Shown: positions 1 through 9,543 of the stretch, in pieces
Position numbering within the stretch: position 1 is the first letter of the stretch
How the letters are laid out: each line of letters starts with the position of its first letter
Assembly: GCF_004801285.1 (NCBI RefSeq)
Contig: NZ_SSNY01000008.1
Location: forward strand, 62,001-126,000
DNA: 64,000 nt
From: Ollibium composti
GTDB taxonomy: Bacteria; Pseudomonadota; Alphaproteobacteria; Rhizobiales; Rhizobiaceae
Direction: 5' to 3'
Program-made: the position numbers and the translations under genes
The notes under the pieces: generated by a model
The model's database searches: none
Told to the model about the DNA's origin: nothing
The model's input: only the letters and a program-made list of their open reading frames with translations

Positions 1-38
1 AGGACCTCGAGCGGGCCCGCCAGATTCTTTCAAACTGA
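1..38 (+). CDS. kdsB: 3-deoxy-manno-octulosonate cytidylyltransferase, C-terminal fragment (partial)
   Basis: Only the last eleven codons and the TGA stop (36-38) lie in the window. The readable tail, DLERARQILSN, matches the usual C-terminal end of KdsB, which activates Kdo for lipopolysaccharide synthesis. kdsB lies directly upstream of pheA in many rhizobia, and pheA starts 9 bases after this stop. The assignment rests on this short tail plus the neighbour, so it is tentative. Confidence 0.55.
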   Translation, partial: DLERARQILSN

Positions 39-47
39 GACGAGACG

Positions 48-911
48 ATGCCGGAAAAGACCAACAGGATTTCCTTTCAGGGCGAGCCGGGAGCCAACTC
101 CGACAGCGCCTGCCGCGACATGTATCCCGGCATGGAACCCCTGCCCTGCCCCACCTTCGAGGAAGCCTTCAACGCGGTCGAGACGGGCAAGGCGGATCTG
201 GCAATGATACCGATCGAGAACACCATCGCCGGCCGCGTCGCCGACATCCATCATCTCCTGCCCGAATCGAAGCTGCACATCGTCGGCGAATATTTCATGC
301 CGATCCACTTTCAGCTCATGGTGCTGCCGGGCGTGAAGCGCGACGAGATCAAGACCGTGCACAGCCACATCCACGCGCTCGGCCAATGCCGCAAATACAT
401 TCGCAGGAACGGCTGGAAGCCGGTCATCGCCGGCGATACGGCAGGTGCGGCGAAGCTGGTTTCGGAGGAAAAGCAGCGTTCCATGGCGGCGCTGTCGCCG
501 GCGCTCGCCGCCAAGCTCTACGGGCTGGACGTCATCGAGGAGAACGTCGAGGACATCGAAAGCAACACCACCCGCTTCGTCGTGCTGACCAAGTCCAAAC
601 AGTGGGTCGAGCGGCCGACGCCGGACGCCCGGATGATGACGACCTTCCTCTTCCGCGTGCGCAACGTGCCGGCGGCGCTCTACAAGGCGATGGGCGGCTT
701 CGCCACCAACGGCGTCAACATGACCAAGCTGGAGAGCTACCAGCTCGGCGCCTTCACCGCGACCCAGTTCTATGCCGACATCGAAGGCCACCCGGACGAT
801 CCGGGGGTGAAGAACGCGCTGGAGGAACTGCGCTTCTTCACGCGAGAGGTGCGCATCGTCGGCGTCTACCCGCGCGCGGATTCGCGCGAGCAGTGGAAGC
901 TGGCGGACTGA
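48..911 (+). CDS. pheA: Prephenate dehydratase
   Basis: This 287-residue enzyme converts prephenate to phenylpyruvate, the committed step of phenylalanine synthesis. The N-terminal two thirds is the catalytic periplasmic-binding-like fold, starting with ISFQGEPGANS and ending at the SNTTRFVVL segment that carries the conserved TRF motif. A C-terminal ACT domain starts near residue 200 (MTTFLFRVRNVPAALYKAMG) and contains the NMTKLESY regulatory segment, so feedback inhibition by phenylalanine is expected. It is monofunctional: there is no chorismate mutase domain. The ATG follows a GAGACGAGACG stretch, and the length is typical for alphaproteobacteria. Confidence 0.95.
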   Translation: MPEKTNRISFQGEPGANSDSACRDMYPGMEPLPCPTFEEAFNAVETGKADLAMIPIENTIAGRVADIHHLLPESKLHIVGEYFMPIHFQLMVLPGVKRDEIKTVHSHIHALGQCRKYIRRNGWKPVIAGDTAGAAKLVSEEKQRSMAALSPALAAKLYGLDVIEENVEDIESNTTRFVVLTKSKQWVERPTPDARMMTTFLFRVRNVPAALYKAMGGFATNGVNMTKLESYQLGAFTATQFYADIEGHPDDPGVKNALEELRFFTREVRIVGVYPRADSREQWKLAD

Positions 912-932
912 CCCCCTCAGGACTGGCGCCGC

Positions 933-1526
933 TCACTCCGCGACGGTGATGCCGAGCAGTGCCTGCAGGGCGAACAGGACGGCCAGCGAGCCGACGAACA
1001 TGCCGACGAACACGGCCGTGGCGATCGCCGCGCCCTTGCCGACGGCGGCGTTGGTCATGCGCCAGGTGAAGACCATGGTCAGCAGGAACAGGGCGAGCGA
1101 CAGCAGGACGGCGAACTGGTCGGTCGCCGGCGCGACCAGCCTGACCAGCGCAGCCGGCAGCATGATCCAGGCGACGATGGCCGAGGCCCAGTTGCTGGCC
1201 ACGACATAGTGCACGAAGCGGTCGCCGATGCCGACGCGCCGGCCGAGGAAGGCCAGCCCGCACAGCGGCAGCACCCAGGTTCCGAGGTCCACCACCGCCA
1301 GCCGCAGCACCATGGAAAGGCGCGAGGCCACCGCGTCCGGATCGCCGATCTCGCCGGCGACCCCGACCCAGCCGACAGCCATGGCCGGAAGGGCGACGAC
1401 GATGGCGAAGAAGGAATTCCAGAAGCCGTCGGCGGAAAGATCGAGCAGGCGCAGGCCGTCGGCCTTGCCCAGCATCAGCCGCCACGCCCCCGAAAGGGAG
1501 GCCGATATGTCCTGCCCCGACAGCAT
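933..1526 (-). CDS. Multi-pass membrane protein of unknown function
   Basis: A 197-residue protein convergent with pheA and 8 bases downstream of dapE on the same strand, so probably cotranscribed with it. Hydrophobic stretches near residues 35-60, 75-95, 108-130, 135-155 and 165-190 suggest about five membrane spans. There are no catalytic motifs. It resembles small YIP1-like or transporter-like membrane proteins that often follow dapE in rhizobia. I do not recognise a specific function. Confidence 0.75.
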   Translation of the reverse strand: MLSGQDISASLSGAWRLMLGKADGLRLLDLSADGFWNSFFAIVVALPAMAVGWVGVAGEIGDPDAVASRLSMVLRLAVVDLGTWVLPLCGLAFLGRRVGIGDRFVHYVVASNWASAIVAWIMLPAALVRLVAPATDQFAVLLSLALFLLTMVFTWRMTNAAVGKGAAIATAVFVGMFVGSLAVLFALQALLGITVAE

Positions 1527-1533
1527 GGCGCCG

Positions 1534-2721
1534 CTACCCGAACCAGTCCTCGAGGAAACGCTGGTATATCTGCGTCAGCGTCTCGAGATCGGCAAGGGCG
1601 ACGCGCTCGTCAACCATGTGCATGGTCTTGCCGACAAGGCCGAACTCGACGACCGGGCAATAGTCCTTGATGAAACGCGCATCGGAAGTGCCGCCGGACG
1701 TGGACAGTTCCGGCGTCGCGCCGACCACCGCGTGCACCGATCCCGACAGCGCATCGACCAGCCTGTCGTCGCGGGTGAGGAAGACATGGCTCGGCCCGTC
1801 CTTCCAGACAAGATCATAGTCCACCGGCTCCTTGCGACCCTTGCGGTAAGTCTTGCGCCGCGAGGCAGCGTCGAGGCGGTTGTGGATTTCCGCCTGCAGG
1901 CTCTCCGCCGTCCAGGTGTCGTTGAAGCGGATGTTGAAAGTGGCGGTCGCTTTCGCCGGGATGACGTTGGTGGCCGGGTTGCCGACGTCGACGGAGGTCA
2001 CCTCCAGATTGGTCGGCTGAAAATCCTTGGTCCCCTCGTCGAAAGCCGGGACGAGCAGGGCATCGACCAGCGCCATCAGGCCGCGCACCGGATTGTCGGC
2101 CAGATGCGGATAGGCGGCGTGGCCCTGCCTGCCGTTGACGGTGACAACCCCGGACAGTGAACCGCGGCGGCCGATCTTGATCATGTCGCCGAGTTTGTCC
2201 GGATTGGTCGGCTCGCCGACGAGCGCCGCGTCCCACGTCTCGCCGCGCCCGGCGGCCCATTCGAGCAGCTTGACGGTGCCGTTGATCGCCGGTCCTTCCT
2301 CGTCGCCAGTGATCAGCAGCGAGACGGACCCTTTCAGCGCGCCATTCTTCTCGACATGGCGGGCGACAGCGGCGACGAAGCAGGCGATGCCGCCCTTCAT
2401 GTCGACGGCGCCGCGGCCGTACATTTCGCCCTTGGCGACCTCTGCGGCAAAGGGCGGATGTGTCCAGGCCGCCTCGTCGCCAACCGGCACGACGTCGGTA
2501 TGGCCGGCGAACATCAGGTGCGGGCCGTTGCCGGAGCGTCGGGCATAGAGGTTTTCGATGTCCGGCGTGCCTCCTTCGGAAAAGACCGGCCGCTCGACGG
2601 CGAAGCCCAGAGGCACCAGCATGGCCTGAAGCGCCGCCAGCGCGCCGCCTTCGGCGGGCGTCACCGACGGACAGCGGATGAGGGCGGCGAGGTTCTCGGC
2701 GGGATCAACGGGCAGCGTCAT
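1534..2721 (-). CDS. dapE: Succinyl-diaminopimelate desuccinylase
   Basis: This M20-family zinc peptidase of 395 residues hydrolyses N-succinyl-L,L-diaminopimelate to L,L-diaminopimelate and succinate in lysine and peptidoglycan synthesis. Metal-site motifs appear in order: AGHTDVVP with its histidine, [10 protein letters not shown] with the bridging aspartate, [12 protein letters not shown] with the catalytic glutamate pair, and HMVDER near the C-terminus. The frame is open upstream to 2961, but homologues begin at [11 protein letters not shown], which fixes the ATG at 2721. dapD lies about 2 kb away on the same strand, separated by unrelated small genes. Confidence 0.95.
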   Translation of the reverse strand: MTLPVDPAENLAALIRCPSVTPAEGGALAALQAMLVPLGFAVERPVFSEGGTPDIENLYARRSGNGPHLMFAGHTDVVPVGDEAAWTHPPFAAEVAKGEMYGRGAVDMKGGIACFVAAVARHVEKNGALKGSVSLLITGDEEGPAINGTVKLLEWAAGRGETWDAALVGEPTNPDKLGDMIKIGRRGSLSGVVTVNGRQGHAAYPHLADNPVRGLMALVDALLVPAFDEGTKDFQPTNLEVTSVDVGNPATNVIPAKATATFNIRFNDTWTAESLQAEIHNRLDAASRRKTYRKGRKEPVDYDLVWKDGPSHVFLTRDDRLVDALSGSVHAVVGATPELSTSGGTSDARFIKDYCPVVEFGLVGKTMHMVDERVALADLETLTQIYQRFLEDWFG

Positions 2722-2843
2722 GGGCGAAGGGTTAGAACAAAGCGCGCGACCTGTCACGATGGGCTGTTGGGCCAGCATGACCCTGCCGACAGTCCGGCCG
2801 CGATTGTGTATCGTCGCCGGCCATGGAGGCACGGAAGATCGAC

Positions 2844-3851
2844 ATGGACGCCCATATCGTCGTCGCCGGCGCGGGCGGAATAGGCTGCTATGTCGGCGGC
2901 TGTCTTGCCCTTGCCGGACGAAAGGTAACGTTCCTGGCCCGGCCGCGAATCGGGCAGGCATTGCGCGAGAACGGGCTGCGCATCTCCGACCTCGACGGCC
3001 ACGACCGCCTGCTGGCGCCCGATGCCGTCGATGCGAGCGCGGACCCGGCTGTGCTGGCCGGGGCCGATGTCGTGCTGGTCACCGTCAAGAGCGGGGCGAC
3101 GGAAGAGATGGGCAAGCTGGTCGCTGCGCATGCGCGGCCCGACGCCATCGTCGTCAGCCTGCAGAACGGCGTCGACAATGCAGACCGCATCAGGAGCCTG
3201 ACCGCTCCCCGTCCGGTCCTTGCCGGAATGGTGCCGTTCAACGTGGTGCAATCCAGCGAGGGCGAACGCCCGCTCCGCATGCACCGGGCCAGCGAGGGAA
3301 CGGTGCTGGTCGGCGCCGGCGTGCCGGGACTGGCTGAACTGCTGTCAGTCGAAGGCTGCGTGAGCGCGGCTCACGCCGATATCGAGGACGTTTTGTGGGG
3401 CAAGCTGCTCTTCAATCTCAACAACGCTCTCGTGGCGCTGTCGGACCTGCCGCTCGCGGCCGAACTGGCCGACCGGCGCTGGCGGCTCGTGCTGGCCCGC
3501 CAGATGGACGAGGCGCTGACGGCCATGAAAGCGTCCGGCATCCGGCCGGTGGCAGCGGCAGGCGGTGCGCCCCCTGCCCTTTTGCCGTCCATCCTGCGCC
3601 TGCCCGACTGGCTGTTCGCGCTGCTCGTCCGGCGCATGCTGGCGATCGACGGGAAAGCCCGGTCTTCGATGTGGGACGATCTCCAACGCGGCCGGCCAAC
3701 CGAGGTCGATGCCTTGCAAGGAGCCGTGCTCAGGCTGGCAAAACGGGCCGGCACGGCGGCACCGACCATCGAACGCACCATCGCGCTTGTCCGCGCCGCC
3801 GAGCGGGCCGGGTCCGGCGCGCCGCGACTTGCTCCGGACGCTTTCGACTGA
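2844..3851 (+). CDS. Ketopantoate reductase family protein (2-dehydropantoate 2-reductase-like)
   Basis: This 335-residue protein has an N-terminal NADP-binding Rossmann motif, [14 protein letters not shown], and the family segment [11 protein letters not shown]. The C-terminal ApbA/PanE helical domain includes [15 protein letters not shown], which carries the conserved lysine and asparagine. PanE makes pantoate for coenzyme A, but rhizobia carry several paralogues and this copy is not next to panB or panC, so the substrate is uncertain. An ATG at 2823 is also in frame. I prefer 2844, because it puts the Rossmann motif at the usual distance from the start and has a GGAAG seven bases upstream. 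Confidence 0.85.
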   Translation: MDAHIVVAGAGGIGCYVGGCLALAGRKVTFLARPRIGQALRENGLRISDLDGHDRLLAPDAVDASADPAVLAGADVVLVTVKSGATEEMGKLVAAHARPDAIVVSLQNGVDNADRIRSLTAPRPVLAGMVPFNVVQSSEGERPLRMHRASEGTVLVGAGVPGLAELLSVEGCVSAAHADIEDVLWGKLLFNLNNALVALSDLPLAAELADRRWRLVLARQMDEALTAMKASGIRPVAAAGGAPPALLPSILRLPDWLFALLVRRMLAIDGKARSSMWDDLQRGRPTEVDALQGAVLRLAKRAGTAAPTIERTIALVRAAERAGSGAPRLAPDAFD

Positions 3852-3854
3852 TGC

Positions 3855-4226
3855 TCAGGCCGGCGCGTTGGTGCGGGAACCGTAGCGATTCGGCCTCGGA
3901 TCGCCCGGAAACAGGCACAGCACGAGGAACGCGACGATGGAAACCACCGGCACGAACAGGACGAACGCCATCATGCCGGGCTTGCCGAGATCGTGCAGGC
4001 GCTTGATGGCCAGCGCCACGTTCGACCATAGCGAGCCGAGGAAGGCCACCATGAACAGCAGCGCCCATGTCTCGCTTTCGGCCGTGCCCTCCGGCACCAG
4101 CGTGAAGCGATAGAGCGGGAAAGCCTGCGCGATGGCGACCAGCAGGCCGCCAAGAAAATAGGCCGCGCGACTGACGCGGCCCGAGGTCCTGAAGAAAAGC
4201 CAGGAGAGTTGGATTCGATCAGACAA
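3855..4226 (-). CDS. DUF805 family membrane protein
   Basis: A 123-residue integral membrane protein of the DUF805 (YhaH-like) type. It opens with the family feature WLFFRTSGRVSRAAYF, followed by three or four hydrophobic spans and the conserved AIKRLHDLGKPGMMAF segment between spans. No enzymatic residues are apparent and the family has no settled function. It is convergent with the ketopantoate reductase homologue, with 3 bases between stops, and lies downstream of the DUF4282 protein on the same strand. Confidence 0.85.
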   Translation of the reverse strand: MSDRIQLSWLFFRTSGRVSRAAYFLGGLLVAIAQAFPLYRFTLVPEGTAESETWALLFMVAFLGSLWSNVALAIKRLHDLGKPGMMAFVLFVPVVSIVAFLVLCLFPGDPRPNRYGSRTNAPA

Positions 4227-4259
4227 GGCTGGCCATTTTCCGCTGGAGAAACGCTGCCG

Positions 4260-4559
4260 TCACAGAGGCGGCTGCGCGTATCCCCGCTGCTGTTGCGAAA
4301 GACCGTCCCGAATCTGGCCGAGGCGGTCGAACATCCCGAAGATCACGATATAGAGTTCGCACATCACCCGCCACAAGAGCAGGCCCAGCACCGATCCGAC
4401 GAGCGACAAGAGGCCGGCGCCGAGCGACCCGGAGAGCAGGCCCATGAAGAAGCTGGCGACGCCGAACACAAGCAGGACGGCGATGCCCAGCCAGTAGACG
4501 ATCTTGATGACGCTCGGCGTTATGAGTTTCTCGAAACTGAAAAAATCGCTTAGCTGCAT
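4260..4559 (-). CDS. DUF4282 family small membrane protein
   Basis: A 99-residue protein beginning MQLSDFFSFEKLITPSVIK. Two hydrophobic spans (about residues 18-40 and 45-66) and an amphipathic CELYIVIFGMFDRL segment match DUF4282. The family is uncharacterised. The gene sits between dapD and the DUF805 gene on the same strand, about 54 bases after dapD, and may be read through from it. The C-terminal tail is short and rich in Q and P. Confidence 0.8.
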   Translation of the reverse strand: MQLSDFFSFEKLITPSVIKIVYWLGIAVLLVFGVASFFMGLLSGSLGAGLLSLVGSVLGLLLWRVMCELYIVIFGMFDRLGQIRDGLSQQQRGYAQPPL

Positions 4560-4613
4560 TGTTCCCTCTCACAATTCGAAGCGGCGGCAGCTTGCTTGCG
4601 CCGACTTCGAGGG

Positions 4614-5468
<855 letters not shown>

Positions 5469-5609
5469 GATCTCTCCGTTACCAAGCTGTTAAGGGGCGG
5501 CTCTTAACCTGTCTGAAAGGCGGGCGGACCCTATTTGAAGGCAGTATGGGGGTCAATCGCGACGGCGTCACGGGACGGCGTCGGCAGAGCAGATTTGGGG
5601 ATAAGCGAC

Positions 5610-6449
5610 ATGGATCCGATGGAACCGACGGGCTGGACGCCTCTGCCGCACTCCGGCGAGGATCTGGAGCGAGTCAAGAGCGTGCCGGACACGCCGCAGA
5701 CGCGCGCCGCCACCTACCGTCTGGCCTGGAACGACGAAGACTTCATGACGCGGCGCGAGCTGCGTCCGGTGCGCCTCCAGCTCGAACTGCTGAAGCCCGA
5801 GATGATTCTCGCCGAGCGCGGCATCCGCTCGACCGTCATCCTGTTCGGCGGCGCGCGCCTGCCCGAACCGGGCGGTGCCGCCTGGGCGGCCAAGAACGAG
5901 ACGCAGAAGAAGAACCTCGAGGCCAACAGCAAATATTACGACGAGGCGCGCAAGTTCGCGCGGCTGTGCTCGCAGCATTCCGCCACGTCCTACTATCGCG
6001 AGTTCGTCGTGGTGACCGGCGGCGGACCGGGCGTGATGGAGGCCGGCAACCGCGGCGCCGACGACGTCGGCGCGCCTTCCATAGGCCTCAACATCGTGCT
6101 GCCGCATGAGCAGGCGCCGAACGCCTATGTGACGCCGGAACTGTGCTTCAACTTCCACTACTTCGCCATCCGCAAGATGCACTTCGTCATGCGCGCCAAG
6201 GCCGTCGCCGTCTTCCCCGGCGGCTTCGGCACGATGGACGAGTTCTTCGAGACGCTGACGCTGATCCAGACCGGACGTATGGAACGCGTGCCGGTCATTT
6301 TGTTCGGCCGTTCCTTCTGGGAAAAGGCGCTCGACCTCGACTTCCTCGCCGAGCAAGGCACCATCACCCCCGGCGACCAGGACATTATCGACTACGCCGA
6401 GACGGCTGACGAAGCGTGGGAGATCATCAAGCGCTTCTACAAACTGTAG
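5610..6449 (+). CDS. LOG family protein (TIGR00730, nucleotide 5'-monophosphate phosphoribohydrolase-like)
   Basis: A 279-residue protein with the two LOG-family hallmarks: GGGPGVMEAGNRGA and the PGGFGTMDEFFE loop. Family members release ribose 5-phosphate from nucleoside monophosphates, and in plants and some bacteria activate cytokinins; they were often mislabelled lysine decarboxylase. This is the long form with about 80 residues before the core, common in rhizobia. In-frame sequence extends to 5535; I chose ATG 5610 (MDPMEPTGWTPL), which follows a purine-rich GGGGATAAGCGAC. The last 23 bases overlap the convergent DUF817 gene. Confidence 0.88.
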   Translation: MDPMEPTGWTPLPHSGEDLERVKSVPDTPQTRAATYRLAWNDEDFMTRRELRPVRLQLELLKPEMILAERGIRSTVILFGGARLPEPGGAAWAAKNETQKKNLEANSKYYDEARKFARLCSQHSATSYYREFVVVTGGGPGVMEAGNRGADDVGAPSIGLNIVLPHEQAPNAYVTPELCFNFHYFAIRKMHFVMRAKAVAVFPGGFGTMDEFFETLTLIQTGRMERVPVILFGRSFWEKALDLDFLAEQGTITPGDQDIIDYAETADEAWEIIKRFYKL

Positions 6450-7314
6450 AACCGTCCTGCTCTTCCGCTTCGAGCGGTCGCGGCCGGTGCACGAGGCTGA
6501 CCAGCACGAAGGAAATGATCATCAGCAGGAACCAGGAGCCGAGCTTGGCTATCGAAACCGGCGTCCAGCCGTCCGCCTGGTCCGGATAGAGCCAGGCGCG
6601 CGACCATGTACCGACGTTCTCGGCAAACCAGATGAACAGCGCTACCAGGAGGAAGCCGACCAGCAGCGGCATCCGATGCCGGAAGCGGAAGACGCGGTAA
6701 TGAACGACCGTGCGCCAGTAGAGCAGCACCGTTGCCGCGAACAGGCCATAGCGCAGGTCGACGATGAAATGGTGAGCGAAGAAGTTTCCATAGATCGCCG
6801 CGCACAGTACGACCGTCGTCCATAGCGGTGGGTAGTTCGAATAACGCATGTCGAAGATGCGGCCGATACGGGCGAGATAGGAGCCAACGGCGGCATACAT
6901 GAAGCCGGAAAACAGCGGCACGCCGCCGACGCGGAAGAAACTCTCCTCCGGATAGATCCACGATCCCGCCGACGTCTTGAACACCTCCATGACGGTTCCG
7001 ACGATGTGGAAGACCAGGATGACCTTGGCTTCCGCCGTGGTCTCGAGGCGGAAGAGCAGCATGGCAAGCTGGATTGCCAGTGCCGCCAGGAAGAGAAAGT
7101 CGTAGCGGGCCAGCGCCGCGTGATCCGGCCACAGGAAGCGCGTGACGAGGATGAGGCCGAGCATCGCGCCGCCAAACAGGCAGGCCCAGCCCTGTTTCAG
7201 GCCGAAGACGAGGAATTCGATGGCAGCTGCCGAGATGCCATTCGCCGGCAGCCGGTCGAGCACCCGATGGGCAGCCGCATCGATGGCCGCCTCGACCGAA
7301 GTAAAACGCCTCAA
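6427..7314 (-). CDS. DUF817 family integral membrane protein
   Basis: A roughly 295-residue polytopic protein with eight or nine hydrophobic segments and the DUF817 core YPEESFFRVGGVPLFSG followed by FMYAAVGSY. The function is unknown; the family sits in the inner membrane. No ATG is available near the expected N-terminus. A TTG at 7314-7312 overlaps the TGA of the upstream HAD nucleotidase gene as TTGA, a classic translational-coupling arrangement, so I use it as the start. A longer frame runs to 7404 but would be arginine-rich and lie wholly inside the upstream gene. The 3' end overlaps the LOG gene. Confidence 0.8.
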   Translation of the reverse strand: MRRFTSVEAAIDAAAHRVLDRLPANGISAAAIEFLVFGLKQGWACLFGGAMLGLILVTRFLWPDHAALARYDFLFLAALAIQLAMLLFRLETTAEAKVILVFHIVGTVMEVFKTSAGSWIYPEESFFRVGGVPLFSGFMYAAVGSYLARIGRIFDMRYSNYPPLWTTVVLCAAIYGNFFAHHFIVDLRYGLFAATVLLYWRTVVHYRVFRFRHRMPLLVGFLLVALFIWFAENVGTWSRAWLYPDQADGWTPVSIAKLGSWFLLMIISFVLVSLVHRPRPLEAEEQDGSTVCRSA

Positions 7315-8018
7315 ACGGGCGCGCCCACGATGGCAGTGAGGAAGCCGGACAGATCGTCGGTGACGAAATCGACGACGTCGTCGTTGTCCGGATCGCGTTC
7401 CCATATTTCGGAAAAGGTCGGCTCGAAATTGCGCGGCACGATCAGGACCGTCGTCATGCCCAGCGCCTTGGGCACGGCGAGATTGCGGGCGAGATCCTCG
7501 AACATCACCGTGTTGTAACCGGTGACCGCATGGAGGGCCGCGAACTTCTCGTAAGTCTGGCGCGCCGGCTTCGGCGTCAGGCCGGCGGCGACGATGTCGA
7601 AGATGGCGTCGAAATGATCGAGGATTCCGAGCTGCCTTGCGGCGCGCTCGGCGTGGCCGCGGTCGCCGTTGGTAAAGATGAACTTGCGCCCCGGCAGCTG
7701 GCGGATGGCGGCGCCGAGGGTAGGATCGGGCACCAGCCAGGAATAGTCGATGTCGTGCACCTTTTGCAGGAAATCGTCGGGATCGATGCCGTGGCGCGCC
7801 ATCAGCCCGCTCAGCGTCGTGCCGTACTCAAGATAGAGCTCCTTCTGCAGCCTGCGCGCGTCCTCGCGCGACAGTGAGAGCAGTTCCGAGACATAGGCCG
7901 TCATCTTCACGTCGATCTGCGAAAACAGGTTCGAGTGATGCGGATAGAGGGTGTTGTCGAGATCGAACACCCAGTCGGTGACGTGGGAGAAGCGGGCGGG
8001 ATCGGGAAACTCGGTCAT
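7311..8018 (-). CDS. HAD-family pyrimidine 5'-nucleotidase (SDT1-like)
   Basis: This 235-residue haloacid dehalogenase-type phosphatase has all four HAD motifs: DLDNTLYP (nucleophile aspartate), FTNGDRGHAERA (motif II), GLTPKPARQTYEK (motif III lysine) and MFEDLARN (motif IV acidic pair). The N-terminal WVFDLDNTLYPHHSNLF and overall length match rhizobial pyrimidine 5'-nucleotidases related to yeast SDT1, which dephosphorylate UMP/CMP. The start is ATG 8018 (MTEFPDPARF); an in-frame extension to 8069 lacks a ribosome site. The stop overlaps the TTG start of the DUF817 gene. Confidence 0.87.
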   Translation of the reverse strand: MTEFPDPARFSHVTDWVFDLDNTLYPHHSNLFSQIDVKMTAYVSELLSLSREDARRLQKELYLEYGTTLSGLMARHGIDPDDFLQKVHDIDYSWLVPDPTLGAAIRQLPGRKFIFTNGDRGHAERAARQLGILDHFDAIFDIVAAGLTPKPARQTYEKFAALHAVTGYNTVMFEDLARNLAVPKALGMTTVLIVPRNFEPTFSEIWERDPDNDDVVDFVTDDLSGFLTAIVGAPV

Positions 8019-8180
8019 GGACTGCTTATGGCACGAAACTGCCTTCTGGACAGCGGGCATTATCCACAACCTTTGCGAGCGGACTTAGGCAAAATTGGCG
8101 CGGTCGTTCAAATTTTATCCATCGCCGAAAGCCGGTCTTCAGACCCCCAATGCGAAGCGGGCGGCAAGGAGGACCTGCGG

Positions 8181-8939
8181 ATGATTCGGATTGCCCTGCG
8201 CGCCACTGCCGTAACCATCGCCGCCATCGCCATCTCGGTGTCGATCTGCGGATTCGTCCTGTCGTCCCTCGGCGGCCGGCTCGACGGCGTGGCCCTGTGG
8301 CTGTGCATCGCCTGCCCTCTCATCACGGCCTGGCCGGTGAGTGCGCTCATGTTCAGCCAGAGCGCGCGCCTCAAGGCGGCCCATCGCGACCTCGCCCGCG
8401 CGCACGCCCAGCTCGCGGCGGCGCATCGACGGCTGGCCGAAAAGGCCCGGCGCGACGACATGACAGGCATGCTCAACCGGGAAAGCTTCTTTGCCATGCT
8501 TGAACGATCGCGCCGCAAAGCGGACCGTGGCGCGCTGCTGATCATCGACGCCGATCATTTCAAGTCGATCAACGACAATTTCGGCCACCTCACCGGTGAC
8601 GAGGCGTTGCTGCTGATTGCCGCGGCGATCAAGCGCGGCGTGCGCGCCGGCGACGTACTCGGCCGCATCGGCGGCGAGGAATTCTGCGCTTTCCTGCCCG
8701 GCACGGACGAACGGGAAGCCAGCCAGATCGCGGAGCGCATCCGCCGCGAAGTCGAAGCCATCCGCTTCCAACCGGACGGCGAGCAGGCCATCCCGCTCAC
8801 CGTCAGCATCGGCGGCGCGCTTTGTCCCCAGGGAGCGAAGATACCGGACCTGATGCGCAGCGCCGACCGCCGACTCTACGAGGCAAAGCACAGCGGCCGG
8901 AATCTGGTGATCGTCGAGGCCGTGCCGAAGGCGGCTTGA
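8181..8939 (+). CDS. Membrane-anchored diguanylate cyclase (GGDEF domain)
   Basis: A 252-residue protein with two N-terminal membrane spans (about residues 7-28 and 37-58), a short coiled linker rich in A, R and H (residues 62-90), and one GGDEF domain. The domain has the phosphate-binding segment LLIIDADHFKSINDNFGH and the active-site signature GGEEF, so c-di-GMP synthesis is expected. An RxxD inhibitory site is not obvious. No periplasmic sensory domain is present; the sensing role, if any, lies in the short spans. ATG 8181 follows AAGGAGGA with good spacing, which decides against the longer open frame upstream. Confidence 0.9.
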   Translation: MIRIALRATAVTIAAIAISVSICGFVLSSLGGRLDGVALWLCIACPLITAWPVSALMFSQSARLKAAHRDLARAHAQLAAAHRRLAEKARRDDMTGMLNRESFFAMLERSRRKADRGALLIIDADHFKSINDNFGHLTGDEALLLIAAAIKRGVRAGDVLGRIGGEEFCAFLPGTDEREASQIAERIRREVEAIRFQPDGEQAIPLTVSIGGALCPQGAKIPDLMRSADRRLYEAKHSGRNLVIVEAVPKAA

Positions 8940-9033
8940 ACCCTCCCGCCGGCTATCGAGGCAACGTTGCGTCTTGCCCCTCCAGGGCTTATAGTCAGAT
9001 TGTCGAAACATTTGAAAAATTGATATTTCCGCC

Positions 9034-9525
9034 ATGGAAGTAAGACTATCCGGCGAAGTGCGCGACGGTCTGCTGGACGCCATCGAACATGCCATCATGC
9101 GCTGGCAAGACGAGACGCAGGCCTATGACGATGCCGTTGGCGAGATGAGCGGCCTCAGCCTGGGCGAACGGCGTTGCGTCAGCATGCTCTACAACGGGCC
9201 GCAGACGGCCGGCACGCTGGCAACGGTGTCGGGCCTTACACCAGCAGCCGTCACCGCGCTGACAGACCGGCTCGAGGCGCGCGGCCTGGTGAGACGCAAG
9301 CGCGATCCCGACGACCGGCGCAAGGTGATCGTCGAGGCGACGGAAGACACGCAACGGCTGTGCGAGCGCTACTATGGCGATCTCGCCCGCGAGGGCCGGC
9401 GGCGCCTGCAGGCCTTCAGCGACGTCGAACTCGGCACGGTCCTGGAATTCCTGACCTCGGCTGCCGATCTCCAGCGCGAACAGCTTGCGCGGCTGCATCC
9501 CAAGGGACGTGCCCTCAGGGCATAG
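9034..9525 (+). CDS. MarR family transcriptional regulator
   Basis: A 163-residue winged-helix regulator. The recognition region TLATVSGLTPAAVTALTDRLEARGLV (about residues 65-90) is followed by the MarR wing signature RKRDPDDRRKVIVEAT. Helical segments at both ends would form the dimer interface. It stands alone between the diguanylate cyclase and the convergent phhA. The AT-rich 94 bases upstream include a run around 9005-9030 that may hold the promoter, but I cannot name an operator or ligand. Confidence 0.88.
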   Translation: MEVRLSGEVRDGLLDAIEHAIMRWQDETQAYDDAVGEMSGLSLGERRCVSMLYNGPQTAGTLATVSGLTPAAVTALTDRLEARGLVRRKRDPDDRRKVIVEATEDTQRLCERYYGDLAREGRRRLQAFSDVELGTVLEFLTSAADLQREQLARLHPKGRALRA

Positions 9526-9543
9526 CGGCGGCCGGCCGAAACT

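Noticed and set aside
5489..5508. GTTAAG/CTTAAC inverted repeat upstream of dapD as an operator
   Set aside because: Only six bases per arm; too little to support a site call.
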